From positions 562,501 to 626,500 of the forward strand of contig JACVTC010000108.1 of assembly GCA_016946835.1 (NCBI GenBank): a stretch of 64,000 nucleotides of DNA. Reading direction: 5' to 3'. The position numbers and the translations under genes are program-made. The DNA is from Neocallimastix lanati (nom. inval.). Its lineage: Eukaryota; Neocallimastigomycota; Neocallimastigomycetes; Neocallimastigales; Neocallimastigaceae. The notes beneath the pieces are model-generated. The model had not been told where the DNA came from and made no database searches. It saw only the letters and a list, made by a program, of their open reading frames with translations. Below, piece by piece: positions 1 through 13,380 of the stretch (positions are counted from its first letter, which is position 1; each line of letters opens with the position of its first letter).

Positions 1-112
1 AAATACAATGTTGAATATTATCCTATTAAAATATAATATATTTCATATTATTATAATTAATAAATATATATTTTTTAAATTTATAAAATTAATCGATATA
101 TCCAATTTATCA

Positions 113-144
<32 letters not shown>

Positions 145-2033
145 TTTTTGTGTATAAATCGTTATAATATTTTTTTTTGTTGTTTTTGATTTTGATTTTT
201 TCATTTTTTTTTTATTATATTAATTTTAATTATTACTATTATTTTTTTTTATATTTTTATATATTTGTATATTATTTTTTTATTTTATTTCATTTTATTT
301 TTATTTTTATTATATATATATATATATCATTTGTACTTACTTCCTTTCCAACTACGACTTTTCCATCCTTATCACTGAAAGCTAAAATTTCTTGAGTATT
401 AAAACTTAAAACTAAAACAGGTGTATCATTTTCAAGGAATTTAGCAGAATTTAATTCTAAATTACGAAGTTCAATTAATTCACAACGAGTACTTAATCCT
501 TGAGCTTTTTGAGCTTCTAAACCAGCATTAAGAACATTATAAGTCTATTTTATATTTATATTGATAAATTTATTTAATTTTATTATTATTGTTATTGTTA
601 TTGTTATTTAATTTAAAATATATTTTAGATATTCATATTTATATATATAATAATAACAATATGACTTTAGTTCTTTCTTTTCTTTTTTTTTTTTTTTTTT
701 TTTTTTTTTTCATATACACTTATATTATATATATATACTTACAACTTCACCACACCATTTCTTTAAGGTTTCTGAATCACCCTTAAGATAAGCTTCTAAA
801 ACTTCTGGAAGATAAAGCATTTGACAATCTTTAATGAATTTTTCAATAGAAAATCCTGGATGAACCGATGAGAAACGTTTAACTGTTTTTGACATTTCTG
901 ATTCTTCAAACATACCTTGTAATTTACTAGCAATATTTCTAAAACTATCCATTAAAGGTCCATCTTGATCATCTAAATAGTTTTTAAAATTATTATACTT
1001 TTGAGCAAAAGTACTGTTATTTTTGAAGTTATAGGAAAGACGTTTAAAAAAAGGCATCTTATATAATACTAAAGAAGATCCTGCATTTTCATTAGATTCC
1101 ATGTATTTTACTTTAGAAAATTTTTGTGTAGCTAACTTCTTTTTAAAAAGAATTTCACGTTCATCTTTTGTAAGGAATTCATTGTACCGTGCGGTGGTTG
1201 ATGTACTAGTAATGATATTAGATATATTATGAACAGTACGTGTTATTGGATTATGAACAAATGGATGACTTATCTAATCCATCCATTTCGATTTCCATTT
1301 ATTATTTTTGATATAATATAATTTTATTAATTTTTTTATATAAAAAATATAAATAAATTAACGTAATTTATAATAAAAAAAAAAATAGTGTCATTGTTAA
1401 AAAAAAACATATATATTTATATTTTTTATTATTATAATTATTATTATTTATCATCTATTAATTTTTTTTATTATTTATTTCTATTTCTTAATAATTTTTA
1501 CTTTTATAATTTAATAATTTTATCTAATTTTATATCAAAAAAAAAAAAAAACTATTTTCAAATTTTAAAATTACACTTTTAAATTATTATTATTTTTTAT
1601 TATTCATTATAAATTTTTATAATATATAAAATTTAAATCTTTTATTATTATTTTATGATATTTAAATTACCTTTAAAATGGTATTACCAAAATGTTCACA
1701 ATTTCTTTGCATTTTCTTACATTTTTGTTGAACACTATCACTTTCTATATAAGAAACAACATTTTTCTTGGTATTTTGAATTTTTACTTTAGTTTTATTT
1801 GTAGCTGATTTAACAATTCTTACCGGGGCAGTCTTAGATATAACATCAGCTTTTTTTGAAAAATAATCAACTGATTCTCTGAATTCTTTATTTTCTTTAG
1901 ATTGACGTTTTAATGAATTTCCAAATTCAGCAAAAACATTAACATTACGTCTTTGATAATTTGTTATTCCATTTATTATTAAAGTGTTAGTTAAATTTTT
2001 ATTAACTCTTAATACTGATGTTGTTGATAACAT
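1..2033 (-). CDS. TIM44: Tim44-like mitochondrial/hydrogenosomal import protein, 4 exons, 3' end off the window
   Basis: Exons on the minus strand: 2033-1671 (start ATG at 2033, donor GTAATT), 1273-743 (acceptor TTAG, donor GTAAGT), 544-341 (acceptor ATAG, donor GTAAGT), and 22-1 (acceptor ATAG) running off the left edge. All junctions keep the frame. Exon 1 (residues 1-121) begins with a basic, Ser/Thr-rich presequence-like segment (MLSTTSVLRVNKN) and continues with the charged helical N-terminal region (FGNSLKRQSKENKEFRES). Exons 2-3 hold the conserved C-terminal domain, with landmarks FSSVHPGFSIEKF, LPEVLEAYLKGD, and DTPVLVLSFNTQE followed by GKE/DNIQHC across intron 3. About 373 residues are visible; the family runs about 430-450. 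Tim44 tethers mtHsp70 to the inner-membrane translocase. If this is a gut fungus the organelle would be the hydrogenosome. The ATG follows an 18-nt A tract on the coding strand. Recognition is by motif reading, not a database search. Confidence 0.85.
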
Positions 2034-4048
2034 TTTTTTTTTTTTTTTTTTATTTATTTAATTATATATTACTGCTAATTTCTATTAAAATATGATTTCC
2101 CCAACTAGATCTTTTTAAATATAAATGATTAAAAAAAAATAAAATAAAATAAAAAAATAAAAAAAAAAGGAATAATAAATATTTATTATTTAAATTTCAT
2201 TATTATGAAAAATAATAATATTATTTCAATTTATTATATTTGAATAAATATTTTTTTATATAATTATTATTACTAATATTATTAGTATGTATGGTAATAT
2301 TACCTTCTTTTTTTTTTTCTTTTTTATTCTATATAGTCAAAGCAAACAAAAAAAAAGTATATATATTGTCAAATATATAACAAAAAAATATAACTAGAGT
2401 GATAAAAGAAAAAGAAAAACTGTTTAGCAAAGAAAAAAAAAAAGAATAGAAAAAAGAAAAAAAAAAAATTTTTTTATATTTTAAAATATTAATTAATGAT
2501 ACATAAACATCCTAAATAATAATATAATATATCAAACAGTTTTATAACATTTTTTTTTATATATATTAAATATTTATAAAATTATTATTTGATTTTTTTA
2601 TATATTGTTTGATATATTATATTATATTATTTATATTAGTTAATAAATATTAAATATGAATATTAAATGAATATCAACTATGAATAGGATATATATAAAT
2701 ATTAAATATATATTTATAATGTACAATACATTAATAAATGTATCACTTTTATTTATTTATTTAATATTCATTTATTCATTTATTTAATATTTATTTATTT
2801 ATTTAATTTAGAATTTAGGAATTATTTTAATTAATTAATTATTTATTTATTATGTATTTATTTATTTATATATATAAAAAAAATTTTTGAAAAAGTAATC
2901 CTATCCAATAAAATTTCAATTAAGAAAAAAAAAAAATAATTTTATCCATGAAATTTATTATATTTAATTTTCCTTATATATATTATTTAAATATAAAAAA
3001 ATGCAACTATTCACGTACTCTACTTGTAGTAAATAATTAATAAATAAATATTAAATAAATAATAAATAAAAAAATTAATATTTAATGAAAATTAAATATA
3101 TAAATAAATAACTCTTAAATAAATAAATAAATAAATATATAGATATTAAATAAATAAAAATAACAATTCATTTCATCAAATCATTAATTATAAAACTAAA
3201 AATAGTTTAATTTCTTTTTTTTTAGATGTAAGTTACGTTCATTGAAATAAATTATTATTACTATCATTATTTTATTTTTTCTTTATTTTTTATCCTTTAC
3301 TTTCATTTTTTATTTTTATCCTTTGGTGTTTTTTTTTTGGTATTATTTGTTTTTAAATAAAAATTATTTTTTATCATTTTTATATTTATTAACAAATTTA
3401 ATTTTATGTTTTTTTTTGTTTTTTTTTTTTTATTAAATTATACTTTTTTTATTATTATTATTATTGTTGTTGTTGTTAACAGTAATTTTACTAATTATAA
3501 AATTTTCTATTTAACTGAATTGCTATTATTATTACTATTTTCTATGTGTAAATACATTATCAACTCATTAATTTTAGAGAGAAAAAAAAAATTTGATTAT
3601 TACTTTAGTTTATGTTGAAAAGTATAAAAAATGTATATATATATATATATATATAAGGATATATATTTTTAAAATTTTTTTAATTAAAAATATTATTATT
3701 GTTTTAAACATTTTTTTTTAATAAATAAAAAAATGTTTTCTATTTAATTACATAATCTCTTTTGATATATATATATATAATTTATATATTATTATTTTTT
3801 TTTTATTGTAATAAAATAAAAAATAAAAAAAACTAAAAATATTATTTAAATTTATTATAAATAGGAAAAAAAAAAAATTAAATAATAATAAAAAAATACA
3901 TTTTAATATTATTAGTATTATTATTTAAAATCAACCTCAATATCATTTCCTCCTTTTTTTTTTTTTTTTTTTTTTATGATTATAATTATAATATTCATTG
4001 ATTAACTAATATATCATAAAATAAAAAAAAAAAAAATTCTATGCAATC
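2034..4048. other. Intergenic AT-rich DNA between the two host genes
   Basis: About 2 kb upstream of the Tim44-like gene and downstream of the CotH gene. It consists of homopolymer tracts, TA runs and TTTA/TAAA-type repeats. Open frames here are only Phe/Ile/Tyr/Asn low-complexity translations. I see no gene, tRNA or recognisable promoter beyond generic TATA-like AT stretches. Confidence 0.7.
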
Positions 4049-6020
4049 TTAAAGTAAAAAGAAAATTATAAATAGAGATATAATTAAAAGTTTTGATATT
4101 TTTACAGTGTAAGAAGGATAAGATTTTGATATAGTAACTTTTATATCTTTAGTTAGGTCCTGACAAACATTACTTCTTAATTCAACAAATTGTTTAAGAC
4201 CATATTGATTATCATTAACAATGACATTTTCTATAAAGGGAACAGGTTCATTATTAAGATTTCCTTCAAAATGTTGAATGGTATATTTATTAATTAAACC
4301 ATCATAGGTGGAAGGGTATTGATCAACTAAATTAAAATTCCATTCAACATCATCTCTAATTAAATTTGCAAGTGCATCAACATAGGCTGATACGGATTCA
4401 ATACTAAAGGTTGTTCTAGAAGCTTTTGCTAATATCACGAGATATCGATCACGAATAGGCTTATATTTTAATAAAACTTTAACAAAATTTTCTGCATTAA
4501 CATAATCTGAAGTAATATACCAATTCATACAATCATTGATGGCATCCTTTGGGAAATACTCAGTAAAATAACCCTTTAGTGCTTCATCATAATCGTAGGG
4601 AAGAAAATGATATTTTTTTTGTTCAGGATTATAATATATAGCAATATTTGATTGATAGGGTGTAAAATTATCAACAGCCATCACAAATGATTCTATTGCA
4701 ATAATTCTAAGTGTTAATTCGATATTTAAGAAGGTTTCAAGTTCTTTTACAGCCTCTACTGATTCTAATTCATTTTGATATTTTATTTTCCAATTATGAA
4801 ACAATTTAATGAAATTCAACATGGGTTTAAAATTTTCTTCAGTATTTGCTTTGACATCTTCATTATCCATTACATTATCATTTTCCGTTTTTTCGTCAAT
4901 ATCAATGGTATACGTTTTATATAACGTATAATCGTCACCTAAATATTCCAAACTAGCATAAGGACCATCGGGATGAGAAGAAAATAATTTATAAGCACTA
5001 CCAATCTTATAATCATCATCGCCATGGATATAGCCTTTCATCCATTTAGGATTCAGAGTATCAATAAAGGAATACAAACCCCAAGTATCACTATTAATAT
5101 AAACTCTTGCAAAGGAACCTTCTTGAACAGGAATCCCTACTGCTTTTAATAAACTTAGAGAAAGTTTATCACGAAGTAGTGTAGGATCATTAGCAATACC
5201 TCTGAGTTTAATGGATTTTCTACCCAAAAACTTTTTATCAAGTTTCAATAGCCATGATAACTTTTTATATAAACGACTACCGTAACCTACTAAACGAAGT
5301 GTTCCTGAGGATGAAAATTCACCCTTTGGTGTAATAATATTTATTATTGGACAAGTGATTGATACATCATTACGTTGTCTGCCTCCATTTTTAGTAAGAA
5401 ATGGTTGATCTCTAACAGATAAATAAGTGGCATTATCACATTCTACATAAACATTGTAAATAATATCTTCTGGAATTGGTTGTAATTTTTCGGAACCCAT
5501 TGGAAATTGTGCATCAAATGGGTGGGGAAGTTCTGGAATAATAATTTCTTTTTTTACTCTACATATATCAATTATTGAATTTAAATTTCATATATAAATA
5601 TGAAGTTTATTATATAATTATTATATATATACATTTTATTTTATTAATTTAATTAAACATTTTATAATTTTGATTTTAATTTTGAAAATTATTTTTTTTT
5701 ATACTTTTATTAATAGAAAGATAATAATATATATGTATATGTATATGTATATACCTATTATATACATCATGCTCATTTTCTTTTTTATCTTTAATATTTC
5801 TTTCAAATGTTTCTTGGCCAGCCACAGCATTTAATTGATTTAATTCTACATAATGATAGGTAGATATGCTTGGTGTATCCACAGAAACCTCATATACTAT
5901 TAAATTATTATTATTTATTATATTATTATATAATTATATAAATATATATAATAACATCATATATAAAATAAAATTTTATGATTAATTAATATCTTATTAA
6001 TAATTAATATTAATTTTTTA

Positions 6021-6053
<33 letters not shown>

Positions 6054-6409
6054 AAAAATTTTATTAAAATATTTTATTAAAGTTGACTTAATAATTTTGT
6101 AAAGAATAATTTTAATTTACATGGAAATTTAGTAGGTTTCATTTCAACTGTTTCACCATTATTATATACAACTGCTATTTTTTTTCCAACACCCAAAGTG
6201 GAAATTACACTAAAATTATATACTTCGGCTAAAAAAATACGAAAAAAAAATATTAATATTAATATTGTTTTAAAAGTTTTATTTAATTAATTTTTAATTA
6301 TTTCATTTTTTTTTTTTCTAATTTAATGTTTTATTTTTGTAAATTTTTAATTACCATTTCCACAAACAATAAAGGTTGATAAAAATAAATTGAATAAGTT
6401 TAATTTCAT
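4049..6409 (-). CDS. CotH-kinase family protein, secreted, probably membrane- or GPI-anchored, 4 exons
   Basis: Exons on the minus strand: 6409-6355, 6228-6121, 5896-5755 and 5558-4049, with GT-AG introns of 126, 224 and 196 bp. Phases agree and give a 604-residue protein. Residues 1-18 (MKLNLFNLFLSTFIVCGN) form a signal peptide, so the ATG at 6409 is the start. Residues 19-100 are the usual N-terminal beta-rich part (AEVYNFSVISTLGVGKK, then QLNAVAGQETFER). The CotH kinase core follows, with SIKLRGIAND near 216-225, LRDKLSLSLLKAVG and VYINSDTWGLYSFID. The metal/catalytic region SNIAIYY ... FLPYDYDEALKG lies near 405-431. The last about 16 residues are hydrophobic (LLIISLFIIFFLL), fitting a GPI signal or tail anchor. 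CotH proteins are atypical protein kinases, known as Bacillus spore-coat kinases and Mucorales surface proteins; in gut fungi they are abundant and some are cellulosome-associated. No dockerin is visible here. Function beyond the family is inference. Confidence 0.88.
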
Positions 6410-7808
6410 TTTTCTTTTTATATTAAGTTATAATTTTATAAAATTATATCTTTCATTTATTGTTATTAGTATAAATTATTATTATTACTATTATTATTAA
6501 AATCTTTGAAAATATTTGTATTGTTTAAAATTATCTTGCTGACTTCTTATTATAAAAAAAAGTCAACTTAATGGAATTTAATAATTAATTTATTATTCAA
6601 TTTTATATTATTTTATCAGTTTGATTATGTTTTATATTATTTTATTTTATATTGTTTTGCTTTTTTGATTATGTTTTATTCTATTCTATTTTATTATGTT
6701 TTATCTTGGTTTACTTTATTTTTCTTTTATATATATATATATATATATATAAATAATTGATTAAATTTTGCTTATTAATTTTTAAGCTATTCTTTTATTT
6801 TTTATTTTTAATTTTATTTTATATTGTTTTATTTTATTTTATATTATTTTATTTTATATTATTTTATTTTATTTTATTTTATTTTATTTTATTTTATTTT
6901 ATTTTATTTTATTTTATTTTATTTTATTTTATTTTATTTTTTATCCTTTTTTTTTATTTTTATAATATCTTAAATTCTTCTATATTGTTTAATTATTATA
7001 TATAGAATTAAAATTACTTTTCATATAATAATAAAAATATAATTTTTTTTTAAAAAAAAAAAAAAAAAAAAAATATTTTTAATTATTTATATATAAATTA
7101 CGATTAAAATATTATTAAATATTAATATAAAATTAATACCCATCCATTGTGTATATCTTTATATCTTTATATTTTTATATTTTCATATTTTCATATTTTA
7201 TATATTTTATATATATTATATATATTTTGAAAAATTTTTATATTTTAAAAAATTTCAATTTATTTTGATTATTTTTAAAGTATTAATATTATGTAACCCT
7301 AATGAATAATTTTTAATTTAAATCTTTTTAAACATTTCTTTTTATTATAAATTTATATATATTATATGTATTATATTTATATAGATAAATATATATAAAT
7401 ATAAATATACTTTTTTTTCTTTTTTTTTTTTTTTCTTTTATATTTTTCTATTTATTAATCTTTATATATATTAATATATAATTACCAAATCAGTTTTACA
7501 AATCATTTGTGTAACCATTCTTATTATTATTATAAGGAGTAAATTAAATAAAAATAATTTATTTTTTTATTATTTTCTAAAAAAGGGAAAATTTTTAATA
7601 TTAAATAAAAAGGTTACACAATTAATTTTTATATTTTATTAATTTAAAATTAAAAATAAAAAAAAAAAAAAAGAAAAAGAAAAATTTTAGACACAAAATT
7701 TTAATTTGTTTGTTTTATTATACTTCATCGTTTCAACCTTAAATTATTACTCCCTAATAATAATTAGGTTAGGGTATATGATTTGACCAATAAAATAATA
7801 ATATTAAT

Positions 7809-7840
<32 letters not shown>

Positions 7841-8430
7841 TTATTGTTTATTATTTATTTATTTATTGCTTATTATTTATTTATTTATTATTTATTATTT
7901 ATTATTTATAATTTATTATTTATTATTTATAATTTGTTATTTATAATTTATTATTTATTATTTATTTATTTATTTATTTATTTAGCTGTAATAGAATAGA
8001 ATAAAATACTAAATATTAATTCAATATTTATTTTACTATATTATTGTTAATGATATAAGTTAACCTTGGATAGAAAATATGTAATACTTTAATAAAAATG
8101 TAAACGATAACAATAATTCATGTATAAAATAAAAAAGTTAAAATTTAAATATTTATCTTTTTTAAACGTTACACAACAAATAAGTATTATTATTTTTTTT
8201 TATTTAAAGAATATAAAAATTAATATTTTTAATATAAAAAACTTTACTATATAGCTAATACTCTATATACTATTAATTATTAAAAATTTAATTAATATTA
8301 GTTATTAAAAATTTGTAATTAAAATGTATACAATATATATATACATATTATATTAAATTTTTTTTTAATAATCTTGGCATTTATCAATTAATAATACATA
8401 AATATATAAATAAATTTAGAATGTATCATT
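6410..8430. other. Intergenic low-complexity AT DNA
   Basis: Region upstream of the CotH gene. It contains an ATTTT microsatellite, a 22-nt A tract near 7052 and a TTTA/TTATTTA-rich stretch around 7803-7985. No coding potential other than repeat translations. A short TTAGGTTAGGG-like motif near 7765 is isolated. Confidence 0.65.
6861..6940. repeat. (ATTTT)16 microsatellite
   Basis: Pure ATTTT pentamer run of 80 bp, flanked on the left from about 6815 by degenerate copies (ATTTTATATT variants). An open frame over it is only a Leu-Phe-Tyr-Phe-Ile type repeat translation. Confidence 0.95.
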
Positions 8431-9446
8431 TTGCAATTGTGCAATTTGCAATGTGGCTTAAAATATTTTAATTAATTGCCACATTATATAAGTTTTTTTA
8501 ACCAATAAATAAATAATTAATTAAATAATTAAATAAATAATAAAAATCATTTTTGAAATAAGTAAAGTCTTTAAATATTTTATTATAAAATATTTTTAAA
8601 TAAATAAATTATAATAAATAATAAATAATAAATAATAAATAATAAAAAATAAATAATAAATAATAAAAAATAAATAATAAATAATAAATAATAAATAATA
8701 AATAATAAATAATGAATAATAAATAATGAATAATAAATTATGTATAATAAATAAATAAATAAATATTTTATTTTTCTAATTAAAAAATTGAATAATTAAC
8801 ACTAATTTTTTATACTGAATAAATATAAATAAATATTTCAAATATTAAGCAATAAAAAAATATTTTCATAAATACTTCATATCTTTACATTACTGTAAAA
8901 TTAAAAATTACATATTATTTATTCTGAATAATAAATAATTATATATATAGAATATCAATATTTTATATAGTTTTTTTTATTATTAATATCAATATCATTA
9001 TTTTATAATTTTTTTTATTATTAATATCAATATCATTATTTTATAGTTTTTTTTATTATTAATATCAATATCATTATTTTATAGTTTTTTTATTATTAAT
9101 ATCAATATCAATATTATATAGTTTTTTTATTTTATTAAAATTTTAATAATAAAATAAAACTAAAAATTGATAGAAATTAAGATAAAATATAAGAGTAATC
9201 ATAAAACATTTTTAACATATTTTTTTTTATTATTAATATCAATATCAATATTATATAGTTTTTTTATTTTATTAAAATTTTAATAATAAAATAAAACTAA
9301 AAATTGATAGAAATTAAGATAAAATATAAGAGTAATCATAAAACATTTTTAACATATTTAATATTTTTATTTATTAATTTTATTTATTTATACGTTTATT
9401 TTTCAAAAATATTTTAAGCCACATTTTGAGAAATGCACTATTGCTA
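8431..9446. mobile_element. Possible non-autonomous DNA transposon (terminal inverted repeats, no transposase)
   Basis: ATGTGGCTTAAAATATTTTA at 8451-8470 recurs inverted at 9405-9424 with about one mismatch. The similarity continues outward, with GCAATTGTGCA near 8433 matching the reverse complement of TGCACTATTGC near 9434, so the inverted ends are about 40 bp. The interior is about 1 kb of AAT microsatellite and minisatellite DNA without a gene. No clear target duplication is seen (TATCAT on the left, CATCAT on the right are only similar). It could be a MITE-like element; superfamily unknown. Confidence 0.5.
8969..9357. repeat. Minisatellite of about 42 bp followed by a 137-bp tandem duplication
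   Basis: Three to four copies of a unit containing ATTAATATCAATATCATT and a T run lie at about 8969-9090. A 137-bp block (9091-9227) is then repeated almost perfectly at 9228-9357, including the shared string AATTGATAGAAATTAAGA. It lies inside the possible TIR element. Confidence 0.85.
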
Positions 9447-10230
9447 AATACACATCATAAATCATAAAACATAAATAATAAATAAATAATAAATAATAAA
9501 TAATAATAAATAATTGAATAATTAAATAAATAAATAATAAATAATAAATAATTAAAAAATAAATAATTAAATAATAAATAAAAAAAAGAATAAATAATTG
9601 AATATTAAATAATAAAAAGAGTAAATAATATATTAAATAAATAAATAAATAATAAATAATAAATAATAATAAATAATTGAATAATTAAATAAATAAATAA
9701 TAAATAATTAAATAATAAATAATTAAATAATAAATAATTGAATAATAAATAATTGAATAATAAATAATTGAATAATAAATAATAAATAAATGTGTTGAAT
9801 TGTTGAATTACAAAATTTGTAATAAAAGATTTAGAAACAAATATGAATGTATTTTATTAAAAAATAAAATGTATGTATTAAACATTTTTTTAATCCATTT
9901 GTAACAAAATAAGACTGAATAATTAATATTAAATTATTTATGATAAATAACTAAATTTAAATAATAAAATAAATGATAAAATAATTAAATATAACTAATA
10001 AATAATTGATATAAAATATAAAAAATAAAATTAAATATTATATTTTATATATCAATATATAAAAAATATATTTCTTAAAACCTCTTTATAATTAAATAAA
10101 AAAAATATAAAATAAAAAAAAAAATATGAATAACTGATAATAAATTATATTTTTAATAATGCTTTATAATTAAATAACTGAATTAATACAAATTTATTCA
10201 GAATAAATAATTAAACATATATATAAAAAG

Positions 10231-10428
10231 GAAATTTTAAAACATAAAACTTTTCATAATCCTCTTGAAATAGAATTTAATACATCTATGTCAATTGCAA
10301 ATCATAGAATTAAAAATGAAATTAGGAAAAGTTCAATATCATTAGGTATAAAGCCAAGGCGTATATTTAATGAAATTTCACAAGAAATGGGATTAATATG
10401 TCCTGAATATGATGCAATTAAATCCTAA
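10231..10428 (+). pseudogene. Fragment of a MULE-type transposase N-terminal (FLYWCH-like) region
   Basis: An open stretch of 65 codons ending in TAA at 10426, with no start and no continuation. It reads EILKHKTFHNPLEIEF, then SIANHRIKNEIRKSS, then IKPRRIFNEISQEMGL and CPEYDAIKS. The HxxxxHNPLE pattern followed by a basic helical segment resembles the end of the FLYWCH zinc finger and the linker before the transposase core in Mutator-like elements, which are frequent in gut fungi. The N-terminal cysteines and the DDE core are absent. It stands out as ordinary-composition DNA surrounded by pure repeats. The family call is from memory of the motif and only moderately sure. Confidence 0.5.
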
Positions 10429-10437
10429 ATAGCAAGA

Positions 10438-10915
10438 AATAAATATAAATAATATAAATAAATAATAATAAATAATAAATAAATAAATAATAAATAATAA
10501 ATAATTAAATAATTAAATAATAAATAATAAATAAAAAAAATAAATAATAAATAATAAATAATAAATAATAAATAATAAATAATAAATAATAAATAAATAA
10601 TAATAAATAATAAATAATAAATAATAAATAATAAATAATTAAGTAATAAATAATAAATAATAAATAATAAATAATAAATAATAAATAATAAATAATAAAT
10701 AATTAAATAATAAATAATAAATAAATAATAATAAATAATAAATAATAAATAATAAATAATAAATAATAAATAATAAATAATAAATAAATAATAATAAATA
10801 GTAAATAATTAAATAATAAATAATTAAATAATTAAATAATAAATAATAAATAAAAATAATAAATAATAAATAATAAATAATAAATAATTAAATAAATAAT
10901 TGAATAATATATTAA
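10438..10915. repeat. AATAATAAAT-type microsatellite array
   Basis: About 480 bp of interrupted AAT/AAAT repeats directly after the transposase-like fragment. Similar but shorter arrays occur at about 8610-8760 and 9475-9790. Confidence 0.9.
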
Positions 10916-11349
10916 TTAGATAAAATAATAAAATTTATAATTCTCCATAATTATTTTCTATTATAAAAAATATTTTTCTTTTTAAATATTAATATATCAA
11001 CAATATAATATAATTTTTTTTTTTTTAAATAAGGATTTCATCCTTTCCCCTTTTTTCTTTTTTTCTTTTTTTTTTTTCTTTCTCCTTTTATGAAGCATAA
11101 CACTTAACACATTAAGTTAAATTATATATATTTATTAGTTTTACTTTTTATTATTATATATATATATGTTTTTTTTTATGTATAGGTATATCTGTACATA
11201 AAAATTATATTGATATTTAATGAAATTTTTTTTTTTAATTTATTTCCATTAATTTTTTTTAAATATAATATATTAATTAGTAATTAAATATTTAATTATA
11301 AAATAAACTAAAATTAAAATTTTAATTATAATATCAATACCAATTAAAA

Positions 11350-11454
<105 letters not shown>

Positions 11455-12289
11455 TGTTAGAATATGTGAAATGTATGAAATATAAGCTTCAAATGTATTG
11501 AAACATATTGTAATTTAAATAATGTATAAGCCACAATGTATTAATATAAAAGCATTTAATTTAGAATAATTAAGTGCCAGTAACTCTTTATCATAAAATA
11601 TATTAATAAAATTGACATAATTATAAACCATAAATTCATAACTTTTAACAGATTAAGAGTCTCATCTGACTCTTAAAAAGATACATAGCAAAAGAATCTT
11701 TTGCCGGAAACAATATTATGTCAAAAAAAAAAAAAGAATAATTGTATTTTAAATTATGATAAAGGTTGCTCATTATGTCAATTTTTAAGATGACTAATAA
11801 AACTGATAACTGATCAAAATGATCAATACAGAAAAATTGATGAAACGCGTAAAATATAAAACTGTTGATAAAAGAAGTTATTTCAGGATAAGTAAAAAAA
11901 AATATATAAAAATATTTATTTAAAAAGAAAAAACACGTATAAACGTATATAAAAGAAAATTATATATCTTCATACTAGAGACTCTTAATTGAAATTATAA
12001 TTTGATATCTTAACAAATAAGCTTTTGGCTATAATATAATATCTATACATGAAGGAATCTACTATGTGATGGACTATTTCCGCCCCATGAATATACAAAA
12101 CATATTATTTAAAGTATAGTTATTTTAACGCGTATTTATAAATATCAAACGCGTATATATAAATATAAACTACAATAATGGAGGAGTCTATATGTCAGAG
12201 ACCTCATATAAAATAATTAATATATAATATCCCAAATATTCAAGGGAAATATAATAGAATGATAATTCCTAGGTGTAACGAAACTCATA

Positions 12290-13357
12290 TGGTAGACTCG
12301 GGGTTGACACTTAGATATTTAAAATCAAGCAGGGGGGGACGGGTATTACCCTGCTTTGATTTTAAAAAAAAATAAATCTTTCTTTATTAAAAATTATTTA
12401 TTTTTTTTATTAATATAAAAGTTTTTTTTTTTTTTTTATTTAAAGTACACATATTTAATTTTTAAGAAATTGTTACAATATTTATATTTTTTTATAAATT
12501 TAAAGTATAATTAATTGTTTATAATTTAAGTAATTTTATAGAATTATTGAATTAATTTTATATCAATAATTCATTTTTGTTTTAATTTTTATAAATATAA
12601 TAATATAATATTCAAATATAATTTAATTAAAAATAATTATAAAATAAATATATAGAAAATAGGTTTTACTATTTTCTTTGATATTTTTAAGTTAAATAAA
12701 TTGTTTTTAAAGATTAATATAATAAATTTAATAATCTTTAATTATTTTAAATAATACTTGTAATTATTTTCAAAATAAAATAAAATTTTTATAATATTTA
12801 ATTAATAAATTTGATAATATTTAAATAATAATTTTTATAATAAGTAAAATTTTTAATAATAATTTTTAATAATAAATTTAATTAATAATCTTAATAATTT
12901 TATAATAATATTTAATAGTTATAATATATAAATTTTTATAATAATATTTAATAATTTTAATAATTTTATAATATTAATAATTTATAATAATTTTTAGAAT
13001 AATATTTAATTAATAATTTTAATAATTTTATAATAATTTTTATAATAATATTTAATTAATAATTTTAATAATTTTATAATAATTTTTATAATAATATTTA
13101 ATTAATAGTTTTAATAGTTTAGTATCTTAAAAGTATAATTTTAATATTTACAATTGTATTTTAATATACATATATTTAATAATATAACAATAAAATAATT
13201 AATTAAAATTTATTTACATTATTTACAAGTTAAAATTAATTTATATCAAAATAAATTAAATTTACAATGAGGTTTAGGTTATGAAGAATATAGGAAAGTA
13301 CAATTTAGTAAAGAATTATTAATAATAAAATAAAGGTTATTAATTCATTCTTTACCA
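12290..13357 (-). mobile_element. Solo LTR of family A inside the F 5' LTR
   Basis: On the minus strand it runs from TGGTAAAG to TCTACCA (1068 bp) and matches the LTRs of element A at 30852 and 38347, including the GC-rich hairpin (12321-12363 here). It is flanked by CATA at 12286-12289 and 13358-13361. There is no internal region, so it is a solo LTR left by LTR-LTR recombination. It entered 20-23 bp upstream of the A-box-like sequence of the F LTR. Confidence 0.92.
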
Positions 13358-13380
13358 CATAACTAGTAAATTAGTAACTA

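Noticed and set aside
6757-7005. 82-codon Phe/Tyr/Leu-rich open frame
   Set aside because: Translation of the ATTTT microsatellite.
8600-10915. Regularly spaced repeats as a CRISPR-like array
   Set aside because: Simple AAT/AAAT slippage repeats without distinct spacers, in a eukaryotic contig.
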